Of a stretch of DNA of 64,000 bases, positions 23,181-33,159 are shown in pieces. Source of the stretch: Akebia trifoliata (taxonomy: Eukaryota > Streptophyta > Magnoliopsida > Ranunculales > Lardizabalaceae). Each line of letters opens with the position of its first letter. Position 1 is the first letter of the stretch. The position numbers and the translations under genes were made by a program. The notes beneath the pieces were generated by a model. The model was given only the letters and a program-made list of their open reading frames with translations, ran no database searches and was not told where the DNA came from. The DNA is taken from assembly GCA_017979445.1 (NCBI GenBank), contig CM030716.1:13925611-13989610 (forward strand), given 5' to 3'.

Positions 23181-24060
23181 ACGATTACGTCTATCAAGAT
23201 TTGGAGACTTTTTCGATCTGATTGAGGTCAATAAGTGGGTTTTGAAGACCTGAAAGATTTTGAGTGACATGTAATGCCGAAGAGAATCAATGGGTGACGG
23301 TGATTACATTCTAGTTGGACGAGAATGCTAATCATTAGTAACATTTTGAGATGAATGTATTGGGAGATGGATCGTTTGAGTGGGTAAACTTCGAGAGGAT
23401 ATTTCTCAATAGATTTATATCCGAGATTGCTCGAGAAATCAAATACTAAGAGTTTTGAGATTAGTGCAGGGTAATCTATCAATTACAAAGACTAAGATAT
23501 GATGTACATTAGGTTGTCATGATATGCGCCCGAGCTTATCCTGACAGATTTGCAGAAGGCCCGTAAATTCTTTAAAAGACTATAATCCTACCTAAGGGCC
23601 AAGAGATCGATGATTGAGACTACCAATTATAGAGATATGGTAAATCGAGCTTAAAGGATAAAACGAGAGGAGATAGAGTTACAAACCTAGGGGGCAAATG
23701 AGTTGACCTTAGATTTCTTTTCTTCCCAGATCAGATTCAGACAAGAAACCGATGTATTCGAGGCCAATCTCCTCCGAATATAGAACTCATCTACTACTGA
23801 GTTGTAGAGTTTCCTATCACTGAGTTAGAGAGCAGTTGAAGCTCCAATGATGCCAATAGGGCCAAAGGAATCAACAAGACAGGTTCAGAGCCTATAGACC
23901 CTAGTCTACCAACTGCCTACTCCACAGAGATCTACAAGACAAGATCGTTGACATTGTTACGCATGTGATCAGGTAGGACACATCAAGAAAGAATGTCCTC
24001 TATCACAGTCGCGAGCAAGGATTGTGACTCAGGAGAAAGTACCTATCTCCAACGAAGTTT
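23180..24060 (+). pseudogene. Degraded gag (Ty3/gypsy capsid and zinc knuckle)
   Basis: This is the relic of the structural polyprotein that builds the retrotransposon particle. Across several frames it keeps the order of a gypsy gag: a WVNFERIFLNRFISE-like segment at about 23380, then YAPELILTDLQKARKFF at about 23526-23575, then an ETTNYRDMVNRA-like segment at about 23611, and a CCHC knuckle CYACDQVGHIKKECP at 23955-23999. The knuckle has the canonical C-X2-C-X4-H-X4-C spacing and is intact. Stops and frameshifts between these blocks mean no functional Gag can be made. The reading direction agrees with the element's LTRs. The family assignment is secure; exact borders are not. Confidence 0.8.
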
Positions 24061-24140
24061 TGGAAGGTACAATTTCTAACTATAATGTTAGAACGTGGAG
24101 TTTTACTCAATATTGGTTCCTCTAGATTATATAATTCTGT
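24061..24140 (+). pseudogene. Start of a broken aspartic protease
   Basis: Just after the gag knuckle region, codons at 24100-24123 read VLLNIGSS. In gypsy proteases this position is the active-site block, typically D-[ST]-G, so the catalytic Asp is replaced by Asn and the next residue by Ile. The match continues for a few residues and then stops. The rest of pol is missing. Confidence 0.55.
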
Positions 24141-24981
24141 GAAGAGTTTGCACACTTGCTAGAGGAATTCATTATTATCGTTCTCGTTACGTGATCAATG
24201 TTTTCTACAGACAAGCGCTCACTTCAAGACTTCGATCGTGGTTCATTTTCACTCCTCGAAACGAAAGCGTTATAAGTAAAGATTATGATTCCGTAGAAGC
24301 AACGGCTACCACCTACCTGTGCCCACATCCATCCTAAAGAGATTTAGTAGAGTATAAGTTAAGAGGTGGGCCGATGTAAAATGTGAGAAAGAATAATCTT
24401 GTGACAATGTTGCATTAATGGTGACTTAATGGAATTGTGAGAAAATAAATGTAGGATTTATCCCCTTGAGTAAGATTTTAAATTATAAAGGTTATGACAG
24501 AGGTTTTGAGGAAATATCGCAATAAGTAAAAATGTAATATCGAATCGAATATAAGGATAGTGGTGTATTGCGGTTTAAGACTATGCTTTTGGGAGTAATA
24601 TACATGATAATTATGAGTAAAACATAATAGACGATGTAATTGATGAGAGAAGTAAAGATAAAGAATAGAGAAGATGTGAAAAGATTGTTGTTGATAGACA
24701 TTGGTGGGGAAGTAATACAAGGTGAATTGATTGTTATCTTAAGGTTATACAAATAATGGATTACTTGGAGTATGAGTTTGAAATAGAGTGATTAATTAAT
24801 GAATTTGTTGGGTTGACGGAATATGGGAGACATAAGTCTATGAGTTATAAATGAGATTGATTTGGGACTAAGAATAGATGGTAATCGAAAATAGGTGTTG
24901 TTTATAATACATGTCATGTTAGTGGAATCGCGACATAGCTCGATAAAGTATGATTTTAATTTCGAGGACGAAATTTTTATT
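24141..24981 (+). other. 3' internal region of element A, pol deleted
   Basis: No reverse transcriptase, RNase H or integrase motif is visible. The short minus-strand frames (80-121 codons, 24478-25157) are chance frames; the last runs into the LTR. The final bases before the polypurine tract (TTCGAGGACGAAATTTTTAT, 24961-24980) are the usual end of a Tekay/Del pol region, so the internal deletion lies upstream of this point. Confidence 0.6.
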
Positions 24982-24993
24982 AAGGGGGGGAGA
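24982..24993 (+). promoter_or_regulatory. Polypurine tract of element A
   Basis: AAGGGGGGGAGA directly precedes the 3' LTR, as expected for the plus-strand primer of a gypsy element. Confidence 0.9.
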
Positions 24994-24994
24994 A

Positions 24995-27900
24995 TGTAAA
25001 ACCCCGAATTTCTGATTTGTATCTCGAGGAAAATAAATAGTGAAATTTTGAGAAAAATCTTGAAAGTGGGACTTAGGGGTAAAATTTTAGGATGTTTCTG
25101 ATCATTTTTATGGAATCTGACCTCACCATTATATTCAAAATGATGATCGAAAAACATAGTTTAGCCTATAAGCACGCTCAAATGCGAGTCCGAATATAAA
25201 AGTTGCAAAATCCTCGATTACCGGGTCGGACCAGGCTAAAGCAGTGACTTTTTTGGAGGAATAATTTTTAAAATTCGATCATACCATTGGGTTCATAATG
25301 AAAAATTATTCAACATAGACTATTTATTTGTCATTTTTGGAGATCAGGAAGTCGAATTATCGTCAAAAACGAAAACGACATCAAGTTTAGGGGTCACATC
25401 AGGCCAAAAATGTAAATTTTTTGAGACATAATTTGTAGAAATTGACTATACCATTAGATCCGGAACGAAAAATTAGGTAAAATAGAGTATTCATTGTCAG
25501 TTTTGGAGTTCGGATGATCAGGTTATCATCGATCAAAAGAATAAGCGAAATACCAAACTCGTCCCAAATTTTATATAAAAAAAAAAAAAAAAATTAATTT
25601 TTTTTAAAAACCTTCGTCTCCTCCAACCCACCCAAACAGTGCGACTTAATAAATGAAAAAAAAAAATCGTTTTTTTCTTTCGATCTTCTACCATAGATCT
25701 TTCGCAAACGGTCCACTTTTGACGATCGCCGCAGAAGAGAAAAAGGTCCGCAGCTACGTTCTCTACAAAACCCACCCAACCTTTCTTTGTTTCACTTTCT
25801 ATTTCAACCGATATCGTAAAAAATCAGCCGTATTTGGATACGGAAATTTCGAAACTTTGACCTCGGATTTCGTCCGTTTCGGGGTGAAATCGCTTTCCGA
25901 CGTAGAAGGGAGAAACGTCCGTCGTCTCATTCTCTACATAACCCACCTAAATTCCTTCCGTTTTCTCGTCTTTTTCACCCCGTATAGTAAAAAATCAGCC
26001 GTATTTTTATACGGAGATTTTCGTCACTTCGACCTCGGTTTTCATCGATTTCGGGGTCAAACCACCTTTCGCCGTAGAAGGGAGAAGAGACGAGCACATC
26101 GAGATCTTCAAAACCACCGGGCCGGTTTTGAAAATCAGCCGCTTCGAAGTTCGGTCCGTCTCGATTTCCGCACCGTTTGCCTCGATTTCCGCGCACGTGC
26201 TTCAATTCAGTCGCCTAGTGATTGTAAAGAACTCTCAATTTCTATTAGTAATCTAGATTGTGAAAATTGCATTTAGGATTTTATCGAAAAATTTGGATGT
26301 ATTTTTAAAATATAGAATTATTTTGTTATTTCAAAAATTCACGCCAGAAATTGCATGTTTGATATGTTTAATTGTATTTTTAATAAATTATACGTGGGTA
26401 GGGTATTTTAACGGGTTATTGCCATAAATTGGGTCTTGTGCACTGCTCGGACCCCGTTTTGATATGAAATTTGTATTTTTTTTCAATATTATTGATAGAA
26501 ATAAATTCTATAGTTGAAAAATGTGATTTAATATTCAATGAACTCATATTGAGTTGATGAATATCAGAAAATGGATATTTTATGAAGAGATTGAAAACTG
26601 TAAAAGTCGAAAAAAAGGGAAAAAGGTATGAAACGGTAAAATGTCAGAGTCACACCCGATGGGTGATGTCTGCATTTTACGTTGTTGTGTTGTATGCAGG
26701 TTGGTGAACGGATATCCAGGGATAATGTTACTGGTTGCATGTTTATTTACTTTCTGTTAGCGCGAGGCGCTCTGTTATGTTATTTATTTTAGGCCGGGTG
26801 GCCACACTTGCATGGTAGGAAACTGGATATCTATTCTCAACCTTGTATTGTTAATTTCTCTTTTGTTTTCAAATGAAAATAATATATATAAGTAGCTATT
26901 TTGTGAGCTGTTAAAGAGTTTGTGAATGCCTGAAGGGATAGTGCATCATATCATCCGGAGTGGTGTACTATCCTGGGATATACGGTAGGGACCACCAAAC
27001 TCATACGTGGTATGGGACTCGTATGAGAGTGGAGTCACAACTGGAATCCGGGTTTATTCCTCTCTATCTTTACCAGTGAACTTGTAGTGTAAAGGTGGTC
27101 GTATACGAATGGTTTGTATCTTTGGGAATCACATGTACGCCTGATAGGCATAGACGAAGATGATTAGTCAGTGATCACTAACAATCTATAGTAGTCGAAC
27201 GTTCTGACACATCGAAAAGAGACCCATTGCTTACGGTTACGTCAAACGGCCAGCCTGAGCCGGATAAATGGTCAACCAAGCGTGGTAAACAACGACCAGC
27301 CACAAAATCAGGAACTAAAAGCCGAGAAGAATTGTAACATCATGTCCCGACTGGGAGCGATCCAGTCGTGAATCCCAACTCTCTAATTCCAATACTCCAC
27401 CATTGTATATTATGTATCTGTTGCTTATTTTGATATATAAGATGAAATGCATGTTTATTGTTTCCATTTGATCAATTAGATTTGTATAAAAAGAGAATGT
27501 TATAGTGAGTACTGCTGATCGATGTAATGTGAGTTTTAAAAATGTTTAGTTGCTCATCCCTGGCTATATATACCAGTTAATCGTAGGTTTCTTCTGTAAA
27601 ACTTTGTTTATTTTAAAATGATTCAGTATGTTTATTCGTTCATGTTAGGAGAGGTTATTGGCAGAAATTGTTGCTTCCTTACTGGGTAACCATTGTTACT
27701 CACCCTTTCCTTCTCTATTTTTTTAGTTTCAGATCTAAAGCTTGGCGAGACAAGTATAGAGCACGAGTGAGAATCATCTGGTTGGTCAGATAGACAACCA
27801 GAGTTCGTCACCTGGTGAGTATTGGGGCTACACCCCTCTAATGGTGTTAGTTTGTCTAGGTAGTATTATAGATGTTGTCTTGAGTGTTAGGACTTTTGTT

Positions 27901-28166
27901 AGAGTGAGAAAATCTCTGTATAATCCTGTATATAAATTTTCTTCTTCCGCACTCTGATTTATCGTACGATATTAGATATATATAGGCTTCCACTCGTTAT
28001 TACATTATGTATGTAAATGCAGGATTGTATGTCGTTTATCAGGTGCAGGTTGAACGCCTTGGAATGCTAACATAAACAGAGGAAACCATGCCGAAATTTC
28101 GAGGTGCTACATAATACCTCGAGATCTGACATGGGGATTTGTGTTAGTGTTCGGCGGGGCGCCACA
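24995..28166 (+). repeat. 3' LTR of element A
   Basis: The LTR is 3172 bp and nearly identical to the 5' LTR. Its extra length comes from small insertions, for example an added TGA near 25142 and an added segment near 27920. A 207-codon frame (25653-26276) arises from the tandem repeat and is not kept in the 5' LTR, where it is broken by frameshifts. Confidence 0.93.
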
Positions 28167-28171
28167 ATGAC

Positions 28172-28303
28172 AAAGTCAAATCTCACTAAAAATTAACATA
28201 AGAAAATATGAGTATTTTATCTTAAGTTCTTTTATAAGAATTTTTCTCAAAATTTGAATATTTGATTTCCTCAAGATATGAATTGGAATCTGGGAGTACT
28301 ACA
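28172..28303 (-). mobile_element. Minus-strand LTR 'B2', part 3 (5' end of the LTR)
   Basis: After the second ATGAC copy the LTR B2 sequence resumes and ends at 28303 with CTGGGAGTACTACA, the complement of a TGTAGTACTCCCAG start. It aligns with the last part of B1 (17320-17456), including GAGTATTTTATC and TTCC.AA..TTTCA-like phrases. Confidence 0.8.
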
Positions 28304-28414
28304 AAATTCATATTGTATTTAAGCTTTGAAGATCTTCATTTGGATTTTTTTAATTATTTTTTGCTCCACCCTCGATATTTAAAAAAATATGGATCTCAAA
28401 TTGGAGGCGTGACA
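28304..28414 (+). mobile_element. Old Tekay-type LTR 'C1', terminal part
   Basis: This is the last piece of the split plus-strand LTR, ending GGAGGCGTGACA. It is followed at once by a primer-binding-site-like sequence, which fixes it as the end of a 5' LTR. Confidence 0.55.
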
Positions 28415-28417
28415 ACA

Positions 28418-28725
28418 TGGTATTAGAACGCAGTATTAGATCCGTATGGGGTATATATTTGCTCTATTTTGAAGATTTAGCTGATACCACAACATGGTAT
28501 CAGAACATGGTATTAGATCCATATGGGATATGCATCCGCTATATTTTAAAGATTTAGTTGATACCACAACGTAATATCAGAGCATGGTATTAGGCCCGTT
28601 GGGATATAAATCTATTATATTTTGAAGATCTAGTTGATACCACAACGTAGTATCAGAGCTCAATATTAGCTTCGTATAGGATATAAATCTATTATATTTT
28701 AAAATATTAGCTCTATATAGACATA
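28418..28725 (+). repeat. Primer-binding-site leader repeated four times (about 77 bp)
   Basis: Copies start at 28418 (TGGTATTAGAAC), 28495 (TGGTATCAGAAC), 28572 (TAATATCAGAGC) and 28648 (TAGTATCAGAGC). Each is followed by a TATTAG.TCCGTATGGG-like phrase, then TTTGAAGATYTAG and TGATACCACAAC. Element A has a single equivalent at 22118-22190. The first copy is in the normal primer-site position for LTR C1. Confidence 0.85.
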
Positions 28726-28819
28726 CACAGGCTCATGTATAGAAGTCTAGACATAGAAGTTTATATGTTGAGAGTTATGACCAATTTTATAGAGAATAGA
28801 ATTAGGAGAAAGTTGGCAA

Positions 28820-29094
28820 GTGATGTCACTTATATTTTTTGCTTTAAGAAAATTGAAATCTAATAAAAAGAATTACCCGACTCATGATCTAGATTTAGCA
28901 TAACTTTTTTTTTCTCTGAAGATATGGAGACATTTGAGGTATACTTCGATCATAAGAACGTTAAATATCTTTTTTTTAAAAGGAATTGAATATGAAACAA
29001 AGGTGTTGGATGAAATATTTGAAGGATTTTGATTTTTCACTATATTACAATCTTAGTAAAGTAGAAGTAATGGTCGATGCGTTCAGTCATGGAA
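28820..29094 (+). pseudogene. Broken RNase H domain of a gypsy pol
   Basis: This is a relic of the RNase H part of a Ty3/gypsy polyprotein, the enzyme that removes RNA from the RNA-DNA hybrid during reverse transcription. Translated fragments across frames read FALRKLKSNKKNYPTHDLDL (about 28838-28897), then KIWRHLRYT, then NMKQRCWMKYLKDFDFSLYY, and end VDAFSHG near 29093. These match the order of conserved blocks of gypsy RNase H (KNYPTHDLELA ... LNLRQRRWLELLKDYD ... DALSR). A frameshift and a T-run insertion break the frame, so it is not functional. It belongs to the old element C, in the same orientation as its LTR. Confidence 0.85.
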
Positions 29095-29367
29095 AAATGA
29101 ATTCTGGCTCATTTAATGATTTAATAATGGGAGATATTAAAAATTGTTATAGATTTTATTTTTGATAGTCCAGCCACTGAAATTGAGCCAAGTGGTTATT
29201 TGACAAGGATAAAACTGCAATTGACATTGAAATAAAATATTAAAAACTCTTAAAATATAGATACAAATGTGAATGAATATTATCTGAACGTCGAGAATGA
29301 AGAAGATAACGATTGTAATTAGACTGGGTAGGAAATACAAATCTTAAACTTATAATGATATATATCA

Positions 29368-29417
<50 letters not shown>

Positions 29418-29916
29418 TGTTTGAAGGGGGGATAATAGGAAATAAAAGTCTGATAAGTATAATATAATATTTAAGCCAAGTAAAAGAAAAATGTAGTTAT
29501 TTTGAACAATATGTAACTATATTTACAGTATAAAATGCATGAAGTAAGTTTAGAAAAGAGATTGGACAAAATTTTAGAAGTTATTATCGTGATAAGCAAG
29601 AAGTAGACATGAATAGCAAACGTATGAGATATATGAGAATAAAAATTTAGATTATAGAAGATCAATTGGAGAAAAACAAAGTGATAGTTCGAAATAATCA
29701 GCTAAAATGATGGTTTATTATTTATTATCAATGATAGGAATTGGGACATATAAAAAAAGAATCTCCAAAACTATCCTAACATATGAAAAATACAATGACT
29801 GAAACTAGAGAATCGGTGAGTCAAATTTTTTTGTTGATTCAATAATGTTAGATCATATTAGACATAACTTAAAATAGATAATAGATTGATTAATGACTCA
29901 AAGACAATGTTTTAAA
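29095..29916 (+). other. Degraded internal region of element C with (TG)n tract
   Basis: This lies between the RNase H and integrase relics and is mostly unreadable. A pure (TG)n microsatellite occupies 29371-29415. Near 29744 a GHIKKESP fragment resembles the second half of a gag knuckle, which would be out of order here, so it may come from another copy. Small minus-strand frames are chance frames. Confidence 0.5.
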
Positions 29917-30441
29917 TTGGTTGAGGAGCATGTGAATATGGACTTCGTGTTGGGGTTACTGAAAACTAGTGATGGTTTTAATTTTATATGGATCATAGTC
30001 GATCAACTGACCAAATGTGCTCATTTCTTATTGATCAAAATGACTTAAATACCAGTAAATAAATTGAGTAGTATTTGTATCGCAAAAATTGTTAGGTTGC
30101 ATGAAGTACCGATTTTTATTGTTTTAGATAGAGATCATAGATTAACTTCTCATTTCTAACAGAGTTATAACAAGCTTTAGGTATTTAAGTTAATTTAAGT
30201 ACTGCGTTCCATCCATAGACTGATGGTCAGTCAGAAAGGGTGATTCAAATACTAGAAGACATGCTTCGAGCTTGTGTGTTAGATTTTGGAGGACAATGGA
30301 AGGCACACTTACCACTAGCTGAGTTTTCTTATAACAATAGTTATCAAGCCAAACTAGTATTGGTATGCCTATGTTTGAAGTACTATATGACAGATCTTGT
30401 AGATCACCACTTTGTTGTACAAAGTTTGGAGATAATATAGT
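29917..30441 (+). pseudogene. Broken gypsy integrase catalytic core
   Basis: This is a relic of the enzyme that inserts retrotransposon DNA into the genome. It reads EEHVNMDFVLGLLKTSDGF at about 29920, IWIIVDQLTKCAHFLLIK, then KIVRLHEVPIFIVLDRDHRL, then [16 protein letters not shown], then [20 protein letters not shown] and [13 protein letters not shown]. All three catalytic positions of the DDE core can be seen: Asp in MDF, Asp in LDRD and Glu in GQSER (codon 30234-30236). At least two in-frame stops (one within HP*TDG) and a later frameshift disable it. The order and wording are those of Tekay/Del-type integrases. It continues after the inserted solo LTR for a few codons at 36640-36658. Confidence 0.9.
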
Positions 30442-32129
30442 TGTAAAATCCTGAGTTTTTGATTCGTATCTCGAGAAAAAATAAATAGTATAATTTTGAG
30501 AAAATCCTAAAAGTGGGACTTAGGGGTAAAATTTTAGGATGTTTCTGATAATTTTTTATAAAATCTGACCTCACCATTGGATTCAAAATGATCGAAAAAC
30601 ATACTTTAGCCTGTAAGCACGCTCAAATGCGAGTCCGAACAGAAAAGTTGTAAAATCCTTGATTATCGAGTCGAATTAGGCTAAAATAATGACATTTTGC
30701 TAGAGCAATAATTTTTAAAATTTGATCATACCATTTGATTCGTAATGAGAAATTATAGAAAATAAACTATTTATTTGTCATTTTTGGAGCATAGAAAGTC
30801 GAATTATCGTTAAAAACGAAAACGACGTCAATTTTAGGGTCCCATCGGGCTAAAAATGTAAATTTTTTTTAGAGATAGAATTTATAAAAATTGACTATAC
30901 CATTAGATCCAGAATGAAAAATTAGACAAAATAGAGTATTAATTCGTCACTTTTGGAGTCTGGACGGTCAAGTTATCGTCAAACGAAACAATAGATAAAA
31001 TACCGATTTTGTCCCAAAACTTTATGTGAATAAATTTTTAAAATTTTTCACTATTTATCGTCATTTAAAACCATCCAAAAATCAGCCAATGTTTTTTTTA
31101 AAGTAAATTTGATTTTTTCCTTGATTGTCCAACTCAGATTCGTAGCGAACGGTCTGTCTTCGACCTCTAACGTAGAAAGGAAAAACGTCCGCAACCTCGA
31201 CATATACAAAATTCACTCAATTTTCTTTCGTTTTCTCATATTTTTTATCCCGTATCATAAAAAAACTGTCGTGTGTGATATGGGAATTTCGTACCTTCGA
31301 CCCTAGATTTCGTCTATTTTAGGGTCAAATCGTTCTCCGTTATAGAAGGGAGAAAGGATGACGACATCGTGATCTTTGAAATCATCAAGTCAGATTCAAA
31401 AATTAACCTCCTCGAAGTTAGGTCCATCTCAATTTCCGCGCATGCACTTCGATTATCTTGCATAGAGATTGTAAGGAACTCTCAATTTCTATTAGTAATC
31501 ATAAACTATGAAAATTACATTTAGGATTTTTTCAGAAATTTGTTATATATTTTCAAAATATAGAATTATTTTCGTTGTTTCAAATTCATGCCAGAACCTG
31601 CATATTTAATGTGCTTAATTGTACTTTATAATAAATTATACATGGGTATGACATTTCATTGGGTTACTTCCGTTAGTTGGGTCCTATGCACCGATAGGAC
31701 CTTGTTTTGATTTAAGTTTTGTAATTTTTCAATGTTATTGATAAAAATGAATTTCATAGTCGAAAAAATTGATTTAATATTCAATGAACTCATATTGAGT
31801 TGATGAATATTAGAAAGTGGATATTTTGTTCGAAAGATTGAAAACTGCAAAAATTAGAAAAAAAAGGAAAAAAGAGGATAAAACGATAAAATGTAAGAAT
31901 TACACCGAGGGGTGATGTCTGCATTTTACATTGTAATGTTGTATGTAGGTTGGTGAAGGGATATCCAGGGATAATGATTGTTGCATGTTTATTTAAATTC
32001 TATTTGCGTAAAGGCTCCAAGTTCTGTTATTTATTTTAGGTCGGGTGGCCACAGTTGCATGGTAGGAAACTGGATATCCATTCTTAATCTTGTATTGTTA
32101 ATTTCTCTTTTGTTTTCAAATGAAAATAA

Positions 32130-32134
32130 TATAT

Positions 32135-32221
<87 letters not shown>

Positions 32222-32222
32222 G
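32130..32222. repeat. (TA)n microsatellite in the solo LTR
   Basis: About 45 TA units with one TGTA interruption. The frame with a long Ile-Tyr run (31978-32244) is its translation and not a gene. Confidence 0.95.
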
Positions 32223-33159
32223 TAGTTATTTTGTGAGATATTAAAGAGTTTATAATTGCCTGAAGGGATAGTGCGTCATATCATCCGAAGTGGTGTACTA
32301 TCCTAGGATGCATGGTAGGGACCACCAAGCTCATACGTGGTATGGGATGCGTATGAAAGTGGAGTCACAACTGAAATCCAGGTTTATTTCTCTCTATCTT
32401 TACTAGTGAACTTGTAAGGTAAAGGTGGTTATATACGAATAGTTTGTATATTTGGGAATCACATGCACGCTTGATAAGCATAGATGGAGATGATTAGTCA
32501 ATGAGCACTAACAATCTATAGTAGTCGAACGTTCTGGCACATCGAAAAGAGACCCATTACTTACGGTTACATCAAACGACCAGCCTAAGATGGATAAATG
32601 GTCATGCAAGTGTGGCAAACAGCGACCAGCCACAAAATTAGGAATTAATACTTTATTATGAAATATTATGTCCCGATTGGGAGCTATCCAGTCGTGAATC
32701 CAACTCTCTAATTCCACTACTCCACCATTGTGTATTATGTATCTGTTGCCTTATTTTGATATATAAAATGAAATGCATATTTAGTATTTTTATTTGGTCA
32801 ATTAGATTTGTGTAAAAAGAAAATGCTATAGTGAGTACTGTTGATTGATGTAATGTGAGTTTTAAAATGTTTAGTTGCTCATCTTTGGCTATATGTACCA
32901 GTTAATCATAGTTTCTTCTGTAAAAATTTACATATTTTAAAATGATTCAGTATGTTTATTCGTTCATTTTAGGAGAGGTTCTTGGTAGAAATTGTTTCCT
33001 TCACTACTGGGTAACCATTGTTACTCACTATTTCCTTTTCCATTTTTTTAGTTTCAAATTCAAAGCTTAACAAGGTAGGTATAGAGTACGAGTGAGGATC
33101 ATCTGGTAGGTCGAATAGACAATCAGAGTTCATTACTTGGTGAGTATTGGGACTATACC

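Larger units (their letters stand above)
18967..28166 (+). mobile_element. Complete non-autonomous Tekay/Del-type gypsy retrotransposon 'A'
   Basis: This is a structurally complete LTR retrotransposon of 9200 bp. It has a 5' LTR (18967-22115), a primer-binding site (22118-22129), a short internal region with a broken gag and the start of protease (22116-24994), a polypurine tract (24982-24993) and a 3' LTR (24995-28166). Both LTRs run TGTAAAACCCCG to GGCGCCACA. The pentamer ATGAC flanks both sides (18962-18966, 28167-28171). The LTRs are nearly identical by eye, so the insertion is recent, yet gag is full of stops and frameshifts, and reverse transcriptase, RNase H and integrase are absent. 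It must have moved with proteins from another element. The sequence TTCGAGGACGAAATTTTTAT just before the polypurine tract is typical of the Tekay/Del chromovirus clade (established knowledge). It sits inside LTR B2. Confidence 0.93.

Noticed and set aside
25653..26276. 207-codon plus-strand frame in the 3' LTR of element A
   Set aside because: The nearly identical 5' LTR has the frame broken by small indels (separate shorter frames at 19686-20042 and 19754-20224), so it is not conserved.
29740..29790. GHIKKESP fragment as a second gag knuckle
   Set aside because: Only half of a knuckle is visible, the Cys positions are missing, and it lies between RNase H and integrase, so it was noted but not called as a feature.
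31978..32244. 88-codon plus-strand frame with a long Ile-Tyr run
   Set aside because: It is a translation of the (TA)n microsatellite.
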